Assembly (NCBI GenBank): GCA_017506865.1
Contig: JAFCMP010000066.1
Location: 1-64,000 of the forward strand
Reading direction: 5' to 3'
Length of the DNA: 64,000 nt
Source of the DNA: Tribonema minus
Taxonomy: Eukaryota > Sar > Xanthophyceae > Tribonematales > Tribonemataceae
Shown here piece after piece: positions 10,301 through 19,500 of the stretch. A program made the position numbers and the translations under genes. The notes under the pieces are model-generated. The model was not told where the DNA came from. It made no database searches and was given only the letters and a program-made list of their open reading frames with translations. Within the stretch, counting starts at the first letter, position 1. Every line of letters begins with the position of its first letter.

Positions 10301-12177
10301 GCATCAGCAGTGATGTACACACGTATGTCACTAGTTGCATGTCTTGCCTACAGCGCAAGAAGGCTACGACTGGCAAGGCCAAGATGATGTTAACACTGCC
10401 AACTCGCATGTTTCAGCGAGCGCACACTGACATCACCATGACCTCGGTGGTGTCTTCAGAGGGGCACATAGGGCTGCTGACAGTAATTGAGGCACGCTCT
10501 GGATTTTGCTGGCTCATGCCAATTAAAAACAAGGACATGCATACGGTTGCAAGGCTCTTGTACAAGGTAATCCTAGAAATGGGATCCATGTTAGAGGAGC
10601 TGGTGTCGGACCAAGGCAAGGAGTTTCTGAACATTGTGGTGCGCGATTTGTGCTCAATTTTCAGGATCATGAAAATTGACACAAGTGCATACCACCCACA
10701 GGCAAATGGGGTCGCTGAACGGCAAAATGAACGCATCATGGCCATTCTGACTGCCTGGGTTGACAAGACCCAACAGAATTGGCATGAGGGCGTTGAGGCT
10801 GTGCAGTTCGCTCTCCGGTCCACCCCCAGAGAAGAAACAGGCCTGAGCCCTTTCTACTGTGTGTATGGCCGCGAGCCGTCCCTGCCATTCGAAACCTTCC
10901 CTGATGAAGTGCATGGTGGTGACTTACATTCTGAGATTGAACGCAAGCGCGTCAACCTCAAAATGGCACAGAAGGTTATTGATGAGGCATATGGCATCAA
11001 GGCGCGCAGAGTTGACAAGGCTAATGAAGCGGTCAAGCGCGCAATGAAGGTTAAAGTTGGGGACCTGGTCATGATCAAGCAGAAGCCTGCTAAGGGACGC
11101 TCCAGGAAGCTGGACCCTAAATTCATTGGACCATGGGTGGTAGCAGAGGAAACTGGCGGATCTGGGCTGTCATTTTCATGCCGCATGATGGGGCGCCGGG
11201 TGCGTCGCACGCGGGCACATGTGACCAACATGAAGCCTTTTCATTTAAGGCCAAGTGTCATGGAACTTGACAAGCCCTACGCGGTGCTTAATGAGGAAGA
11301 CATTAAGCAACTGCCCAAAGATGGCTGGCTAGAGAGGCTGGTAGACCGCCGGTACAACCCCAATGGTTCGTGGGACTACCGTTGGCTGCTCAGAGATGGT
11401 ACGTTGAGCACATGGAAGACAGAGGACGATGCACTCGAGGTTGCCATGCCTTGGACGCTCGATACTTTTCACGCGCTCTACGAGTTGAAGCATGTGAATG
11501 ACATGCCTGACTACGCCATGAGGATACCACGGGAGGACCGGCGCGTAGCCACGAAAGAGGCTGCGCTGGCCCTATTCCCGAGAGGTACTAAGGTGGTGCG
11601 TGAGGAGCGCGGCGCGCTTAAGCAACAAGTCAAGTACCTATGGGGAACCATCACTGGTTACCTCGCACCGTACTGGCGCGTGCGCTATGAAGATGGTGAC
11701 TGGGAGGACTTCACAAAGCGGCAGTTGCAATGCGCAATTGCGTTGGCTGAAGCCACTCAGCAGCGCGCAAAGGATCTGGGCGTCACGGTTTCTAGCCCCA
11801 AGGTGGTGCAGGAAATGTGCCCTGGGATCCCACCAGACTTTGGTGCGACTTACCATGGTCAGACCGTGAGAGTCAAAAGTGCAACTGGTTGGAGCCGTGC
11901 AGTGCTCAAGGAATACTTGCCCCGGGCCGGCAAGTACACATTTCGCGTGCATTACAACGGGCACCCAGTCACGCGTTTAATCACCGTGCGGCTGAGGCCT
12001 GACTACTACAGCACCGCAGTTACAAGCGAGCAGGCTGAGGCAGACCCTATGTCCAGTTGGAACCTACTGCTGACCACGGTCGCAGAAGAGGTCCCCTTGG
12101 GCCAGGAGTCTGGTCAGGGAGGTTCAGGTTCATACAGTGGCGATGACATGGATTTGAGCGATGGTGATGTGAGGTAG
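3979..12177 (+). CDS. Pol polyprotein with embedded DNA methyltransferase
   Basis: The open frame has 2732 codons; its first part overlaps Gag and real Pol probably begins near 4350. Residues below count from 3979. A zinc finger C-x2-C-x12-H-x5-C lies at 199-221. The DNA methyltransferase spans about 444-745. The retropepsin-like protease has LLDPGAEAG (Asp 957; Pro replaces the usual Thr/Ser) and ILGSDFF near 1030. Reverse transcriptase has FCVDFRRLN and YVDD at 1479. RNase H has Asp 1634, Glu 1698 and Asp 1723. An unassigned 250-residue linker contains a KRRRV basic patch. Integrase has an HHCC finger from 2083 and a catalytic D2151-D2211-35-E2247 triad, followed by a GPY/F-like KFIGPW. Chromodomain-like and Tudor-like segments follow. 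The protein would be processed in virus-like particles to reverse-transcribe and integrate the element. All catalytic acidic residues of RT, RNase H and integrase are present. Confidence 0.96.
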   Translation: MSTSTLKLPKRRCTILYFKPGVSRARALGSWLSACGTWLYRQVVAKVLVSFLKSFTTYASSHPRSGRPLGLHWGGAGRTLVLRAFRSTLSAPGTGKPMPRARADPRRRMVLTASLRDDASQASDAPRQTPSASQIARKERALADKERRLAKKEKALEVRAAAVAAKSAPAAAPARRGPPAPEHDNSGMVQFNPRSHWVCFDCQTTLPRGIAVDMHRNTPNCPAFDPSRRPRAAPYGGPRGEPRGAPPAHQANQYTRYGPRPPFPPPAAMPQAPVVAAAAAAAAPTPAEADEYHKMMAFVAWQRAQGESTSLARARAALSGGGTSGARAAVELEHAFGQRDMCVSASIATSPRERAPGHNDAVLLAMLHPSLPSVPSLAEVSQSTADANMQLEGDSANDTPPSNTGSPHTVTIPNASESPVCATAVTQDPDAGMPVAGAARHVTHASICCGIGGWDEGLKQASVAGLVVDTQLAVDKCPRVCEAYHELHPGTHKVLNACLSDDAVAIALAELDPDLTTMSPPCTDYANGSGVEGAAAEVTIMAVRLIVRATLRCCVIENVVSMLSSKAWARAQALLLAHGYCLYVSKLKGSDFSIACHRRRVYVVIARAGVGVTTAMARFGALINAIQRSSLPMSVRRVLRCPERCFFWKSRVKGTKSVYDADDCMPSPVRRNPGKPPVDLADYVADDEHDAGPVQNARVLSLREMAVLLTFTRDLPCKATIEDMKLWLVNLVMPRMAFHIAVGLVGSGMLDLQVGAPCPRGVRLDHDPSAPPPEWMLPGSEDYMHVAETPTEQGKVQARVAAITARYSAWQYAVTPDMICAEGLNTGPWSCTALNDSCNDSDSDVDEVEEEELVQSHPSGSSQGAYASEDEHHFDDTVHEATRRRGLGNPRVSAVAAKLHDEASRSQAAEVDPASVRPGETVVLPSGQPSKQRFARLKARVQHQRGFKERDFVSLLDPGAEAGIMAKATADELSPGTTCPLEKGDHSVIELADSRTQVKIVGALHLTLRFGNKLVRHKFYIVDLAITTILGSDFFGMYKTLFDYEDLTYQPLGSDGPKLKMLGSEAAHGTVWQGAKTAGAVKISPKVPAPPAHRAVCLVNDILIPAHTEVNVEVVLHPPVKGLSPYSAVIQPAMSQTMLKLQERGVKAAMSVDIVGAHNPVRARMVNFSDQPVLMARNTFIGEARPASPEDIIELEDASATKLEQQLLQVAAAHHPNSEFSYAATAALRAIALGKAAGTYGAANVSAATPGTERTRTTQEPCTEAELREMLPTKGDLHDMKAPDGRPYAEHLMDVFNEFASVFAKDPKNPTVTNLMEFEIDTGDAMPIAEKARRWAQKEAEYIMEHVKAMHVRKQVEPSNGPWACNPVLARQGDKIRFCVDFRRLNAVTKRDSRGLGNIDDMVHQMKGARYVSSVDMAAGYHQIPLRESDKPKTAFRTPDGGLWQYTVAPFGLVNLPAQFTRLMHNTLGAALGAYAMVYVDDVLIYDDSMETHLAHIRDVLSRIKDAGISVARHKCQWFQTEIKFLGHIVGSGGIRPDPEKVQAMSDMSAPLNAKGRADKGLVRTVLGCFNYYRRYVQDFATLAAPLVELTKSDAEMVWDRRRRDAFEALKKAMCEAKLVSHPDFSLPFVLYTDASQTATSGILTQFKPVQALSGKEAAPAAGRRRTVNGKEEMEVVVGYFSKINSTQDAKLGATALECLAVVLSLNHHRPYVWGNPVTVVTDAAALRWLLTLQDHNGKLMRWAMRLLEYDITVQHRPGLVNSNADGLSRLPMQKELDAPREYEQADEQWSDSIPCFAAPPSGVKFAHFVEEFAAPLGEFADQAKATNHGSHVSAAAIKIANFRGKLVSNEWGTPFSLNELAMKNASEDSSIAARLATLTVQQVNVLLCELDEEDSSWTDGETASMSFSPATLHMYANACMDEAAESDWDSPASSKTASISAKRRRVAANTAVPLPGGAIPPQRTEGVSEPRRKRTLSRPSHELVPEPVDGTTPVPAMLSREAFIELQQRDPLCQAVSRTLRDNIYPQDSELAAHLMVNRDWYCHEEDGLLVHLATSHPKRGMVLRQWFVPAALRPLVLRLGHDDATAGHAGASATYVRLFERFYWPRISSDVHTYVTSCMSCLQRKKATTGKAKMMLTLPTRMFQRAHTDITMTSVVSSEGHIGLLTVIEARSGFCWLMPIKNKDMHTVARLLYKVILEMGSMLEELVSDQGKEFLNIVVRDLCSIFRIMKIDTSAYHPQANGVAERQNERIMAILTAWVDKTQQNWHEGVEAVQFALRSTPREETGLSPFYCVYGREPSLPFETFPDEVHGGDLHSEIERKRVNLKMAQKVIDEAYGIKARRVDKANEAVKRAMKVKVGDLVMIKQKPAKGRSRKLDPKFIGPWVVAEETGGSGLSFSCRMMGRRVRRTRAHVTNMKPFHLRPSVMELDKPYAVLNEEDIKQLPKDGWLERLVDRRYNPNGSWDYRWLLRDGTLSTWKTEDDALEVAMPWTLDTFHALYELKHVNDMPDYAMRIPREDRRVATKEAALALFPRGTKVVREERGALKQQVKYLWGTITGYLAPYWRVRYEDGDWEDFTKRQLQCAIALAEATQQRAKDLGVTVSSPKVVQEMCPGIPPDFGATYHGQTVRVKSATGWSRAVLKEYLPRAGKYTFRVHYNGHPVTRLITVRLRPDYYSTAVTSEQAEADPMSSWNLLLTTVAEEVPLGQESGQGGSGSYSGDDMDLSDGDVR
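4270..4349 (+). promoter_or_regulatory. Gag-Pol junction, probable +1 recoding zone
   Basis: The Gag frame ends at tga 4347-4349. The Pol frame is +1 to it and is open back to about 3979, so they overlap by up to 371 bases. A +1 shift near the Gag stop (…agc aag tga c) would fuse them, as in Ty3-type elements. Two in-frame Pol ATGs just before the Gag stop (4270 and about 4303) would also permit termination-reinitiation. A single-base assembly error is the simplest alternative. Confidence 0.5.
5308..6213 (+). other. Cytosine-C5 DNA methyltransferase domain within Pol
   Basis: The conserved motifs occur in order with normal spacing. Motif I is CCGIGGWDEGL (5320-5352, S-adenosylmethionine loop). 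Motif IV is SPPCTDYANGSG (5533, catalytic Cys of the Pro-Cys pair). Motif VI is IENV (5644) and motif VIII is CHRRRVYVV (5764; Gln-x-Arg-x-Arg in the family). Motif IX-like LREMAVLLTF is near 6082 and motif X-like LVNLVMPRMAFHIA near 6157. Between VIII and IX lie about 90 residues, suitable for a target-recognition domain. No PWWP, BAH or other Dnmt N-terminal domain is seen. The expected reaction is methyl transfer to C5 of cytosine in DNA. The frame is intact, so activity is plausible. Whether it modifies the element's own cDNA, host DNA or neither is unknown. Confidence 0.92.
11320..11745 (+). other. Chromodomain-like and Tudor-like tail of integrase
   Basis: After the integrase C-terminal GPW segment, 'WLERLVDRRYN', 'WDYRWLLRDG' and 'STWKTEDDALEV' (11326-11445) follow the pattern of a chromodomain: V-D-x-R, a strand with an aromatic, then W-x-x-E-x-x-L. 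Further on, 'GTKVVREERG', 'WGTITGY', 'YWRVRYEDGDWEDF' (11584-11715) fits a Tudor-type beta barrel. Chromodomains at this position define chromoviruses, where they steer integration to marked chromatin. Both calls rest on pattern alone; the Tudor call is the weaker. Confidence 0.5.
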
Positions 12178-12417
12178 CTACACCACGCATGTGCTCAGTG
12201 GCTGGCCGGCGCTGTGACATGAAGCTATCCTCGAGCTGTGCAGCGGCGCCTTAAACGAATATTGCGCTGCACAGTACCTATGTGGATACTCTATACGAGG
12301 GTCTGTAAAGGTTGGGTGTGGAGGTGAAGCAAATTGAATTACACATACGCTAACGTAGAACTGTAGCAACGTTGATCCCTGTGGTGCTATGCGTTTCTCT
12401 GGGGACAGAGAAATCAT
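12178..12417 (+). other. 3' untranslated region of the retrotransposon
   Basis: 240 bases lie between the Pol stop and the purine tract. No frame or strong signal was found beyond the polypurine tract that follows. Confidence 0.6.
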
Positions 12418-12429
12418 GAGAAGGGGGAG
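12418..12429 (+). promoter_or_regulatory. Polypurine tract
   Basis: An all-purine run, gagaagggggag, lies one base before the 3' LTR. This is the expected place for the plus-strand primer of reverse transcription. Confidence 0.88.
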
Positions 12430-12430
12430 T

Positions 12431-12793
12431 TGACACGGGCAGCTGTATGTAAAGTAAACTATTTATGTAGCCTTCTGGCTTATGATGTTTCAACTCTATT
12501 ATATTCGGCCGTTATTAGGGCCCAGGGCAATTGGTTCGAACTAGGGGAACATTGCAGGAAAACCCCTTAACCGGTGAGACCCTTGAGTCTCCCCAGATGA
12601 AGGGTTGTGCTTGCAAGGCCTCGGTTCTTGTCAGTCAGCTAGGATACCACGGCTCCAGGATAGAGACAACTGAAGCCAACAACCATCAACCATCATGGAC
12701 CCTTCTAAATCAGCCCAAGCCAACGCTGCCCCATCTACAAGTAAGACAGGCTTAACATAACAAATATAACCCCAACTTTGTTTCATGGCACTC
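12431..12793 (+). repeat. 3' LTR
   Basis: A direct repeat of 1392-1754, with no difference found by eye. It also carries the leader ATG (12695) and donor gtaaga (12741). Transcripts starting in this LTR could splice into host DNA to the right. Confidence 0.93.
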
Positions 12794-13581
12794 GTTTCAT
12801 TGCTACATTAGCAGCGCGCCAGTTGAAGGCCCAGTGACACATGGCGCAACTGGCACAACTCACCAGCTGACGATGTTCAACTGGCACAACTCACCAGTTG
12901 ACTTCCGAGCCGTCTTGTTGACTCACGAAGTCACTCACATCACAAGCCTTAAGCAATTGCCTAGGGCTACATAGGATTTAAACTGGACTTGGTGACACTT
13001 TTGCCTAGCCCATGTACGTACAAGCATTACACGGCCATACAATATAGCACCTGGCTCCAAACATCAGCCCAGTTGTGCCAAGGCTCTTGGAGTTGAGGTG
13101 CTAGTCCTGACTTTCACAGGCACCGAACACACAACCATGCATGCATGCAGGAAACACCTGAGAAATGCCAAATGCTAAACTGATTCAGAAAGGGGCTTCA
13201 TGCTGCCTGTGCAATGTGAGGCTGCCTGTGCCCAGCGGTTAAGCGCGTGATCACGTGCAGTGCTGGATGCCTGTCACGCACAGGCAGGCATGCAAGGCAG
13301 CACAGCAGTTCGGGCTATCAGTCTTGCATGTGCCATGCACTTTATGCCAAGCAGATATAGAGAGGCAGTTCAGGTATGCGCGCGTGCCTCTTCGGTGGTG
13401 CCGCATCGGAGGAATTTAGTTTGTATAATAAACGTTAGGTTTTGCAACCTTGTTGGCGACACAGCAGCACACGCCCCTCCCTCCCTCTTGCAAGCGACGC
13501 AACGGACCAGGCCTTCCTGCCTAGGGTGCTGTCGCCGCCGGTTCTCAACTGCTTCGCACACAACGCTCGAAGGCAAGCGCA
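12794..13581. other. Intergenic region between retrotransposon and first secreted-protein gene
   Basis: No gene was found. A short tandem pair of caactggcacaactcaccag units lies at about 12847-12904. The last 200 bases should contain the promoter of the gene at 13582; an AT-rich patch (tttagtttgtataataaacg, 13417-13436) is a possible core element but is not diagnostic. Confidence 0.45.
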
Positions 13582-16500
13582 ATGGTGGCTATAAAGTGGG
13601 CTGCGGGGATGTGTTGTAGTGCTTGCATGGCGACGACGGCCATGGCTGGCAACTCGGAGCACTTCGGAGATATCAGCCAGCGCCTGCCGCATTCACAAGG
13701 CACTGACGGCAGCCGCAGGCTTCAAACTGCGGCGCCGACCGCGGCACCAACCGCAACCCCGTCCGTGGTGAGTAGTACGTTAGCTTGCGTTGGTTCAGAG
13801 ATGCGTACATCAGGCTGACCTCGTCTGCCACGTGCATGAACTGTCAACTTGTAGAGCTATCCACTTCACGAGATCAGCAGAAAGCGTGTCCGGACTCTTA
13901 GAGTTTCCTTAATGGCGTGCCTAACATTTCAAACCCCGGGGCAGGTCCAACTGTCTTACCCAAGTGCTCAAGGTTGATTCCCTTGCGGATAACTTTGGGG
14001 TTGTAGCTCTGCATATGCACACAGGGCTTCCAGCGGTGCTCCGCTGCTTGCAAGCACATCAGATTTGCAGGGGCATGTACCCCTAGAATCTCAACGTCCT
14101 GTTGTGCCTGCGCTGGATCGGAAACGAAGACGCACTTGCTCATGCTCACAAGACTTTCATCTGCATAAGCGAGCATTCTCTTGGCTTATTACGCCTGGCA
14201 TCAGTTCAGATAGTGATGTCAGTGAAGGCTGGGTCACGATAGCCAGTTGGTGGTTCATGGGTGTCCGGTACTTGCAGCCGTTGAGATCACTCCACGAGCA
14301 GCACACGCTGTGCTGCTGAGTAGGGTGGGCCTTGTTTGAGTGCAGTGGAATCTAGTGCGGTGTTTACCGATTGCTTAGCTGTCTCCAGGGGATTGGCTTA
14401 CATGCTGCCGGTCGTCAGACTTTCGAAAATTGCACTAAATTTTGTGCACCTGTGCCTGTCATCGGTCCCTGTCACAGGCGCCTACGGCATTTACATCAGC
14501 ACCATCGTCGGCGCCAACCGCGGTAAGCTCAATTTGCTGTACGTGTTGACGCGCAGGCATTGCAGTAAGTAGTCGGTGATCTCACAGACCACATGCCGCA
14601 CAAAATTACACTTGGCCAGATGACTGTCCTGAGCACTGCTGCTGGTGCGTTGTGTTGAAGTTGCAGCGTGAAATGTACGTGACAAGCCCCAAGTCATACC
14701 TTGGCGACCACCAAATGCCTGTCAACAGGGCTTGCTCCAGCGTTGCCGTGAATCACCGACAATCAACTCGCATGCATGTCACAATCACCCAATGGATCGG
14801 GTCCGTGCTGCTGCAATTGCCAGCGCTGTAGCCCGCAAGCAGCATGTGACCGCTGTTCATACCTGCCAACGTGCAGCCCACCGCATTACTGAGCAGCGCT
14901 GCCCCCCCCCCCCCCCCACCCCCCTGCCTTCATCGTCTCGCGTCACCGCTCGTCAGACTTGCCCCCCCCCACCCACCCACCCCCCGTGTTGTGCGTCCAC
15001 GCATCGCCTGCCGCCCCTCTGCACACCCGTCCGCCCTTCCTCACTCCCCCCGCGATGCGTGTGCGCGCATCGTGCTCACGCTCAGCAGACTTGCAGCTGC
15101 GTAAGCGAGCATTCTCTTGGCTTGCTACGCCTATCACCAGTGCATATGAAGTGACAGCAGTGAAGGCTGGTTGACGACTGTCAGTGCGTGGTTCATGGGT
15201 CCCTGCACTTGCAGCCGTTGAGATCACTCAACGAGCAGCAGACTGTGCCGTGCTGCTGAGCAGGGCGTGCGTTGTTTGAGTGCAGTGGAATCTAATGCAA
15301 ATGAAGATATTGAGTAGCTTTCTCCGTGGGGTGGCTTACCATGCTGCTGGCCAGCCTTCCCAAAGATTGCCATTGAGCGACACGCACCTGTGCCTCTCAT
15401 CGGTCCATGTCGCAGGCGCCTACGGCATTTTACACATCAGCACCTTCGTCGGCGCCAACCGCGGTAAGCTGAAGTTGCTGTATGTTTCTACGTGCAGGCA
15501 TTGCAGTAGGTCAGTGATCTCACAGATTACTCGCAGCAAAAAAATACAGGTGCCTGAGCACTGCTGCTGGTGCGTTGTGTTGATGTTGCAACATCAAACG
15601 CAGGTGACAAGCCCCGCATCATACCTTGGCGACGAGCAAACGCTGCTGACTTGCATCAAGCAGGGCTTGTATGTTTCTGCACATGCTCCGTGTTTTGCAC
15701 TTAGCTAAAGGGAGGCTGGCTGTCGGGTGATGTCATGGCTCAGCACCCGCCAGCCACATCAGTTTCGGGGTGCATGCTACAGGGATGACATTGAGCATTG
15801 TTGAGCGCTTCACATTGCATCAATTTGACAGACATCGGACTATCCAGCATGACACAACTCATCCGGTCTCTGCGCGCCCTCAGCGACTATCATCACAAGT
15901 ACAGCTTGGTGATGACATTCGCTTCCGCAGCACGCTGACTTGGCTGCGCGAGTGTCGTTTGAGGATTTGGCAGACTCAGCATCAAGACAGTCTTGACTCA
16001 CGAGCTCAGAAGGGCAAGCTCGCTCTCCAGCATTGCCATGAATTATCAACAAGCGACTTGCTTGTATATTATAATCAACCAACGAATCAGGTCTGTGCTG
16101 CAGTATTCGCCAGCACTGTAGCAAACAATCACCACGTGTGACCGCTGTACCTATCAGCATGCTGGCCAATGAAATGCTGAGCAGCGCTGCCCCCCCCCCC
16201 CCCCTCCCCCCCCATCGCCACTCATGATGCCGCCCCCCCCCACACCCCCCTGTGTTGTGTGTCCACGCAGCGCCTGTTACCCCTCTACGCACCCGTCCGC
16301 CCTTCCACACTCCCCCATGATTATGGTTGCACGAAAACGTATTTGACCACACAAGTACGGCGTATTTGGGACGTTTGGCAACCAAGCCTTAGGAATACAT
16401 CTTGAGCAAACCTTGACATGATAACATGCTGATCGAAGGGCGTATTCGTGGGGTATGTGGTGAGTCTGCTTGATTCCGACCATACAGCCCACCTCGAAAG

Positions 16501-19500
16501 GGGCACTTAAACTCAGAATTGGATTTCAATACACGATTGTGTGCAGCCTACCCATGATGCATTTGCGCGCATCGTCTGCCTTTTCTAGATCAACCCTAAC
16601 CCTAGCCCTACTTGTGCCCCCCCAGGCGCCCATCCGCAGGCACCTCGACGACGCGATGGACTACTTTGCAGAAGCCTTGCCTTATTTTGGGCTGCGGCAA
16701 CTGGACGACGTTGGCACGGCGGCGACGCTCGCGCCGAGCAGCGCGCCCACATCCGTGAGTCTAATAAGTGTGTTCTGGCGTGGACAAACGTCACTGCGGC
16801 GCTGAATGGCTCTCTGCTGATGGTTCCTGTCTGTTACTGTTGTTTGAGAGCGCTGTGATGTAATTGCATCCATTACGTCTACATACGTGAGTCTAATAAG
16901 CGTGTTCTGGCGTGGACAAGCGTCACGGCGGCGCTGAATGGCTCTCTGCTGATGGTTTCTGTCAGTTGATGTTGTCTGAGAGCGCTGTAACAGAATTTGT
17001 TACGTCCGCGTCCATGAGTCGAACAAGCGTGTTCTGGTGTTGACAAGCATCACCGCGCAGTTGAATGGCCCTTTGCTGCTGCTCCCTGTCATTTGGGAAT
17101 GATCGAAAGCACTACAACTGCATCAGCGATGCGCACTGTATCCGTTGCGTAAGGTCAAGCGATGTGTAACTACTGGTCAGCTACTGTCATTTGCTTGCAA
17201 CGGTCTAGTAGTTGGCCAATGAGCACAACTGCAACAGGAACATGCGATTGGAACGTATGCGTTTTTCTGGCCAATAGTGTCGCACCCACGGCTGAACACG
17301 TGTAACTGCTGAACACGTACAACTGACGTCACTGCCTGCATGTGGTCTGTGTGTGCTGTAACTGACGTAACTGCTCGCATACCATATGTCTGCACGTGCC
17401 TCGTCTACAGGCGCCCAGCACGGCACCCACTGCAGCACCCTCCTCTGCGCCAACAGCGGTGAGGCCCCATCACTTTTCGTTGTCCGCAATGCATTTGCAA
17501 CCCCATCCCTTCTTGATGTCTGCAATGCATTTGCGACGGTGTAAGATGTTGCCATGGCACCCACTTTCGCCTTTTCAGCAGTGCTGCTGCTGGACAAGTG
17601 CTGAGCACTGACTGCGTTGACTCGGCAAGTCCGAGCACTGTCGTCTGTCTAAGTGCTGAGCGCTGATTGACCTGCAGCACTTTGCTGCATGCAAAACACT
17701 TCCAGACATCATCTGCAGCACAGCACAGATGCCAGCAGCAGTGCCTTGACACGACGTCTGCGAGCGTGTTGCACGCAGCACAACGCACTCACGGACATCA
17801 GCGCTGCGCACTGACTGTCTCACTGCTGAGCGCTGCCTGCACAAAAGCTGAGCGCTGTGTGTTTGTTGCACACTGCTGTGCACTGACGTCCTGAGCGCTG
17901 CTGTGACCTCATGCCCCCGTTGAGCGCTGTGTCAGGCCCCCATCGCGCGGCGCCTCGACGACGAGGAGGAGGCCTACTTCAGCCTGGAGGGCCGCTACCT
18001 TGCCACTCTGGTAAGAGACTCCGATATGAATACTTGAAGTTGCCAGTTGACGTAGTTTGCACTCTGGTAAGAGACTGCCCCAATATAAATACTGTTTGAC
18101 TCGTGGCCACTGACTGCAACAGCGGCGACCACGGTCACTGGTGGAGAGCACTTGCGGCCAACCACTCCTTGTCACCTAGAGCTCTACGATCTTTTGATGC
18201 ATTTCCATTCATCCAACAATACTATACTACCTCAGCGATACTGCCACAGTGTCGGTCGATAAATGCGCCTGGCGAGTCGTGCCATCCCTGCAGTCTTGTT
18301 GAGCACTGTTGTGCTGAGTCATGTCATCCTCGAGGTCCGGCTAGTTGAGCACTGCTGTGCTGAGGCTGATACTCGCACCCTAGCCCTTTCCCGAGCGTTT
18401 GCAGCTGTCGGGTTGCATTCCTACTCTTGCAGCAGGCACAGGCTACTATGCACAACTCACCTCTCCGTCCGTGGTGTTCTTGACGCAAATTGCAGTTGTT
18501 AATAATGTTTGGAATCGTTTTTGACTTGAATTTGTAGTTGAGGTGGAGGCTGACAGCGCGACTTTGTGGTATGTCGAAATTGTTTTTGACTTGAATTTGT
18601 AGTTGAGGTGGAGGCTGACAGCGCGGCTTTGTGGTATGTGTGTGCCCCCTTCCTTGCTCTCAGGGCCCCTCTTCCGCTCCCACGTCGGCACCTTCATCAG
18701 CACCTTCATCGGCACCTACAATGGTGAGAGTCAATGCAATGGATTTATACAATGCGCCGCACGTGTGACTCACCAGTAGGAGTCAACGCACCATGTATGT
18801 AGCCTTGCATGACATGCATACAATGTTCATTGATGCGAGTCAGGGCAGCACTTTGGCATAGCGTGCACTGTGGTTCATACGACGCTGTCTCACTTTTGGA
18901 GGTCAACGGCACACACCGGCATACACGTACTGTACTTGATGTACTCTTTATTAATTCTCGCTCAGGATGTACTTCCGCATGAGTTCCGCATGAGGGACGG
19001 AAACCCCATGGACAATGCAAAACATGTAATTGGTGTACGCATGTGCTTTGTCAGACGTGTAACCCTCTGTGGCATGCGCCATCTACATCAGCAAACGGTC
19101 ACTGACCGCCAAGCCAACTACAGATGGGCTTCCAGGAGGACTGGGTCCGCCTCAGAACCCCCTCTACTGCCCCCTCTGTACCAATATATGCTGTACCACG
19201 CAGCATTGCTCATCGTCAGAGCCAGCGCACGCGTTGCCGCTGCTGCCCATCGCCGCACTGGGCACCAGCACATACGTACTGTACCTCGCAACATTGCCCA
19301 ACGTCAGAGTCAGCGCCTGCATCGCCGCCAGTGCTGCTCCTGCCATCGTGCTTCACTGACGTCATATCTGCGCTGCGCGTGCCCGTTTCCTTTGCTCCCA
19401 GGCCCCGACGGCTGTGCCCTCATCGGTGAGAAGTTGAACTTGAAGTTGCTGTGCTGAGCTGCAAGTGCAGCGCGCTTGCCTTGGCACCTCTCACTGCGCT

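Larger units (their letters stand above)
1392..12793 (+). mobile_element. Ty3/gypsy-type LTR retrotransposon carrying a DNA methyltransferase
   Basis: A complete element of about 11.4 kb. It has direct LTRs of about 363 bp, a leader and intron, Gag, a long Pol frame (zinc finger, DNA methyltransferase, protease, reverse transcriptase, RNase H, integrase, then chromodomain-like and Tudor-like segments), and a purine tract just before the 3' LTR. The order protease-RT-RNase H-integrase is that of Ty3/gypsy. The two LTRs appear identical and the 8.2-kb Pol frame is uninterrupted, so insertion should be recent and the copy may be competent. The 5' flank gttgc and 3' flank gtttc differ at one base, so a target-site duplication is not established. 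DNA methyltransferases inside retrotransposons are known from dinoflagellates and charophyte algae; this looks like another case, possibly in another lineage. Confidence 0.96.

Noticed and set aside
17936-18010. RRLDDEEE resembling the RXLR-dEER host-targeting motif of oomycete effectors
   Set aside because: It lies far from the signal peptide, lacks the final Arg of RXLR and recurs in several modules, so the likeness is superficial.
19080-19130. Segment resembling a decayed APT-linker exon (catctacatcagcaaa…)
   Set aside because: Similarity to the 14478 exon is short and no usable splice pair is present; too weak to list as a feature.
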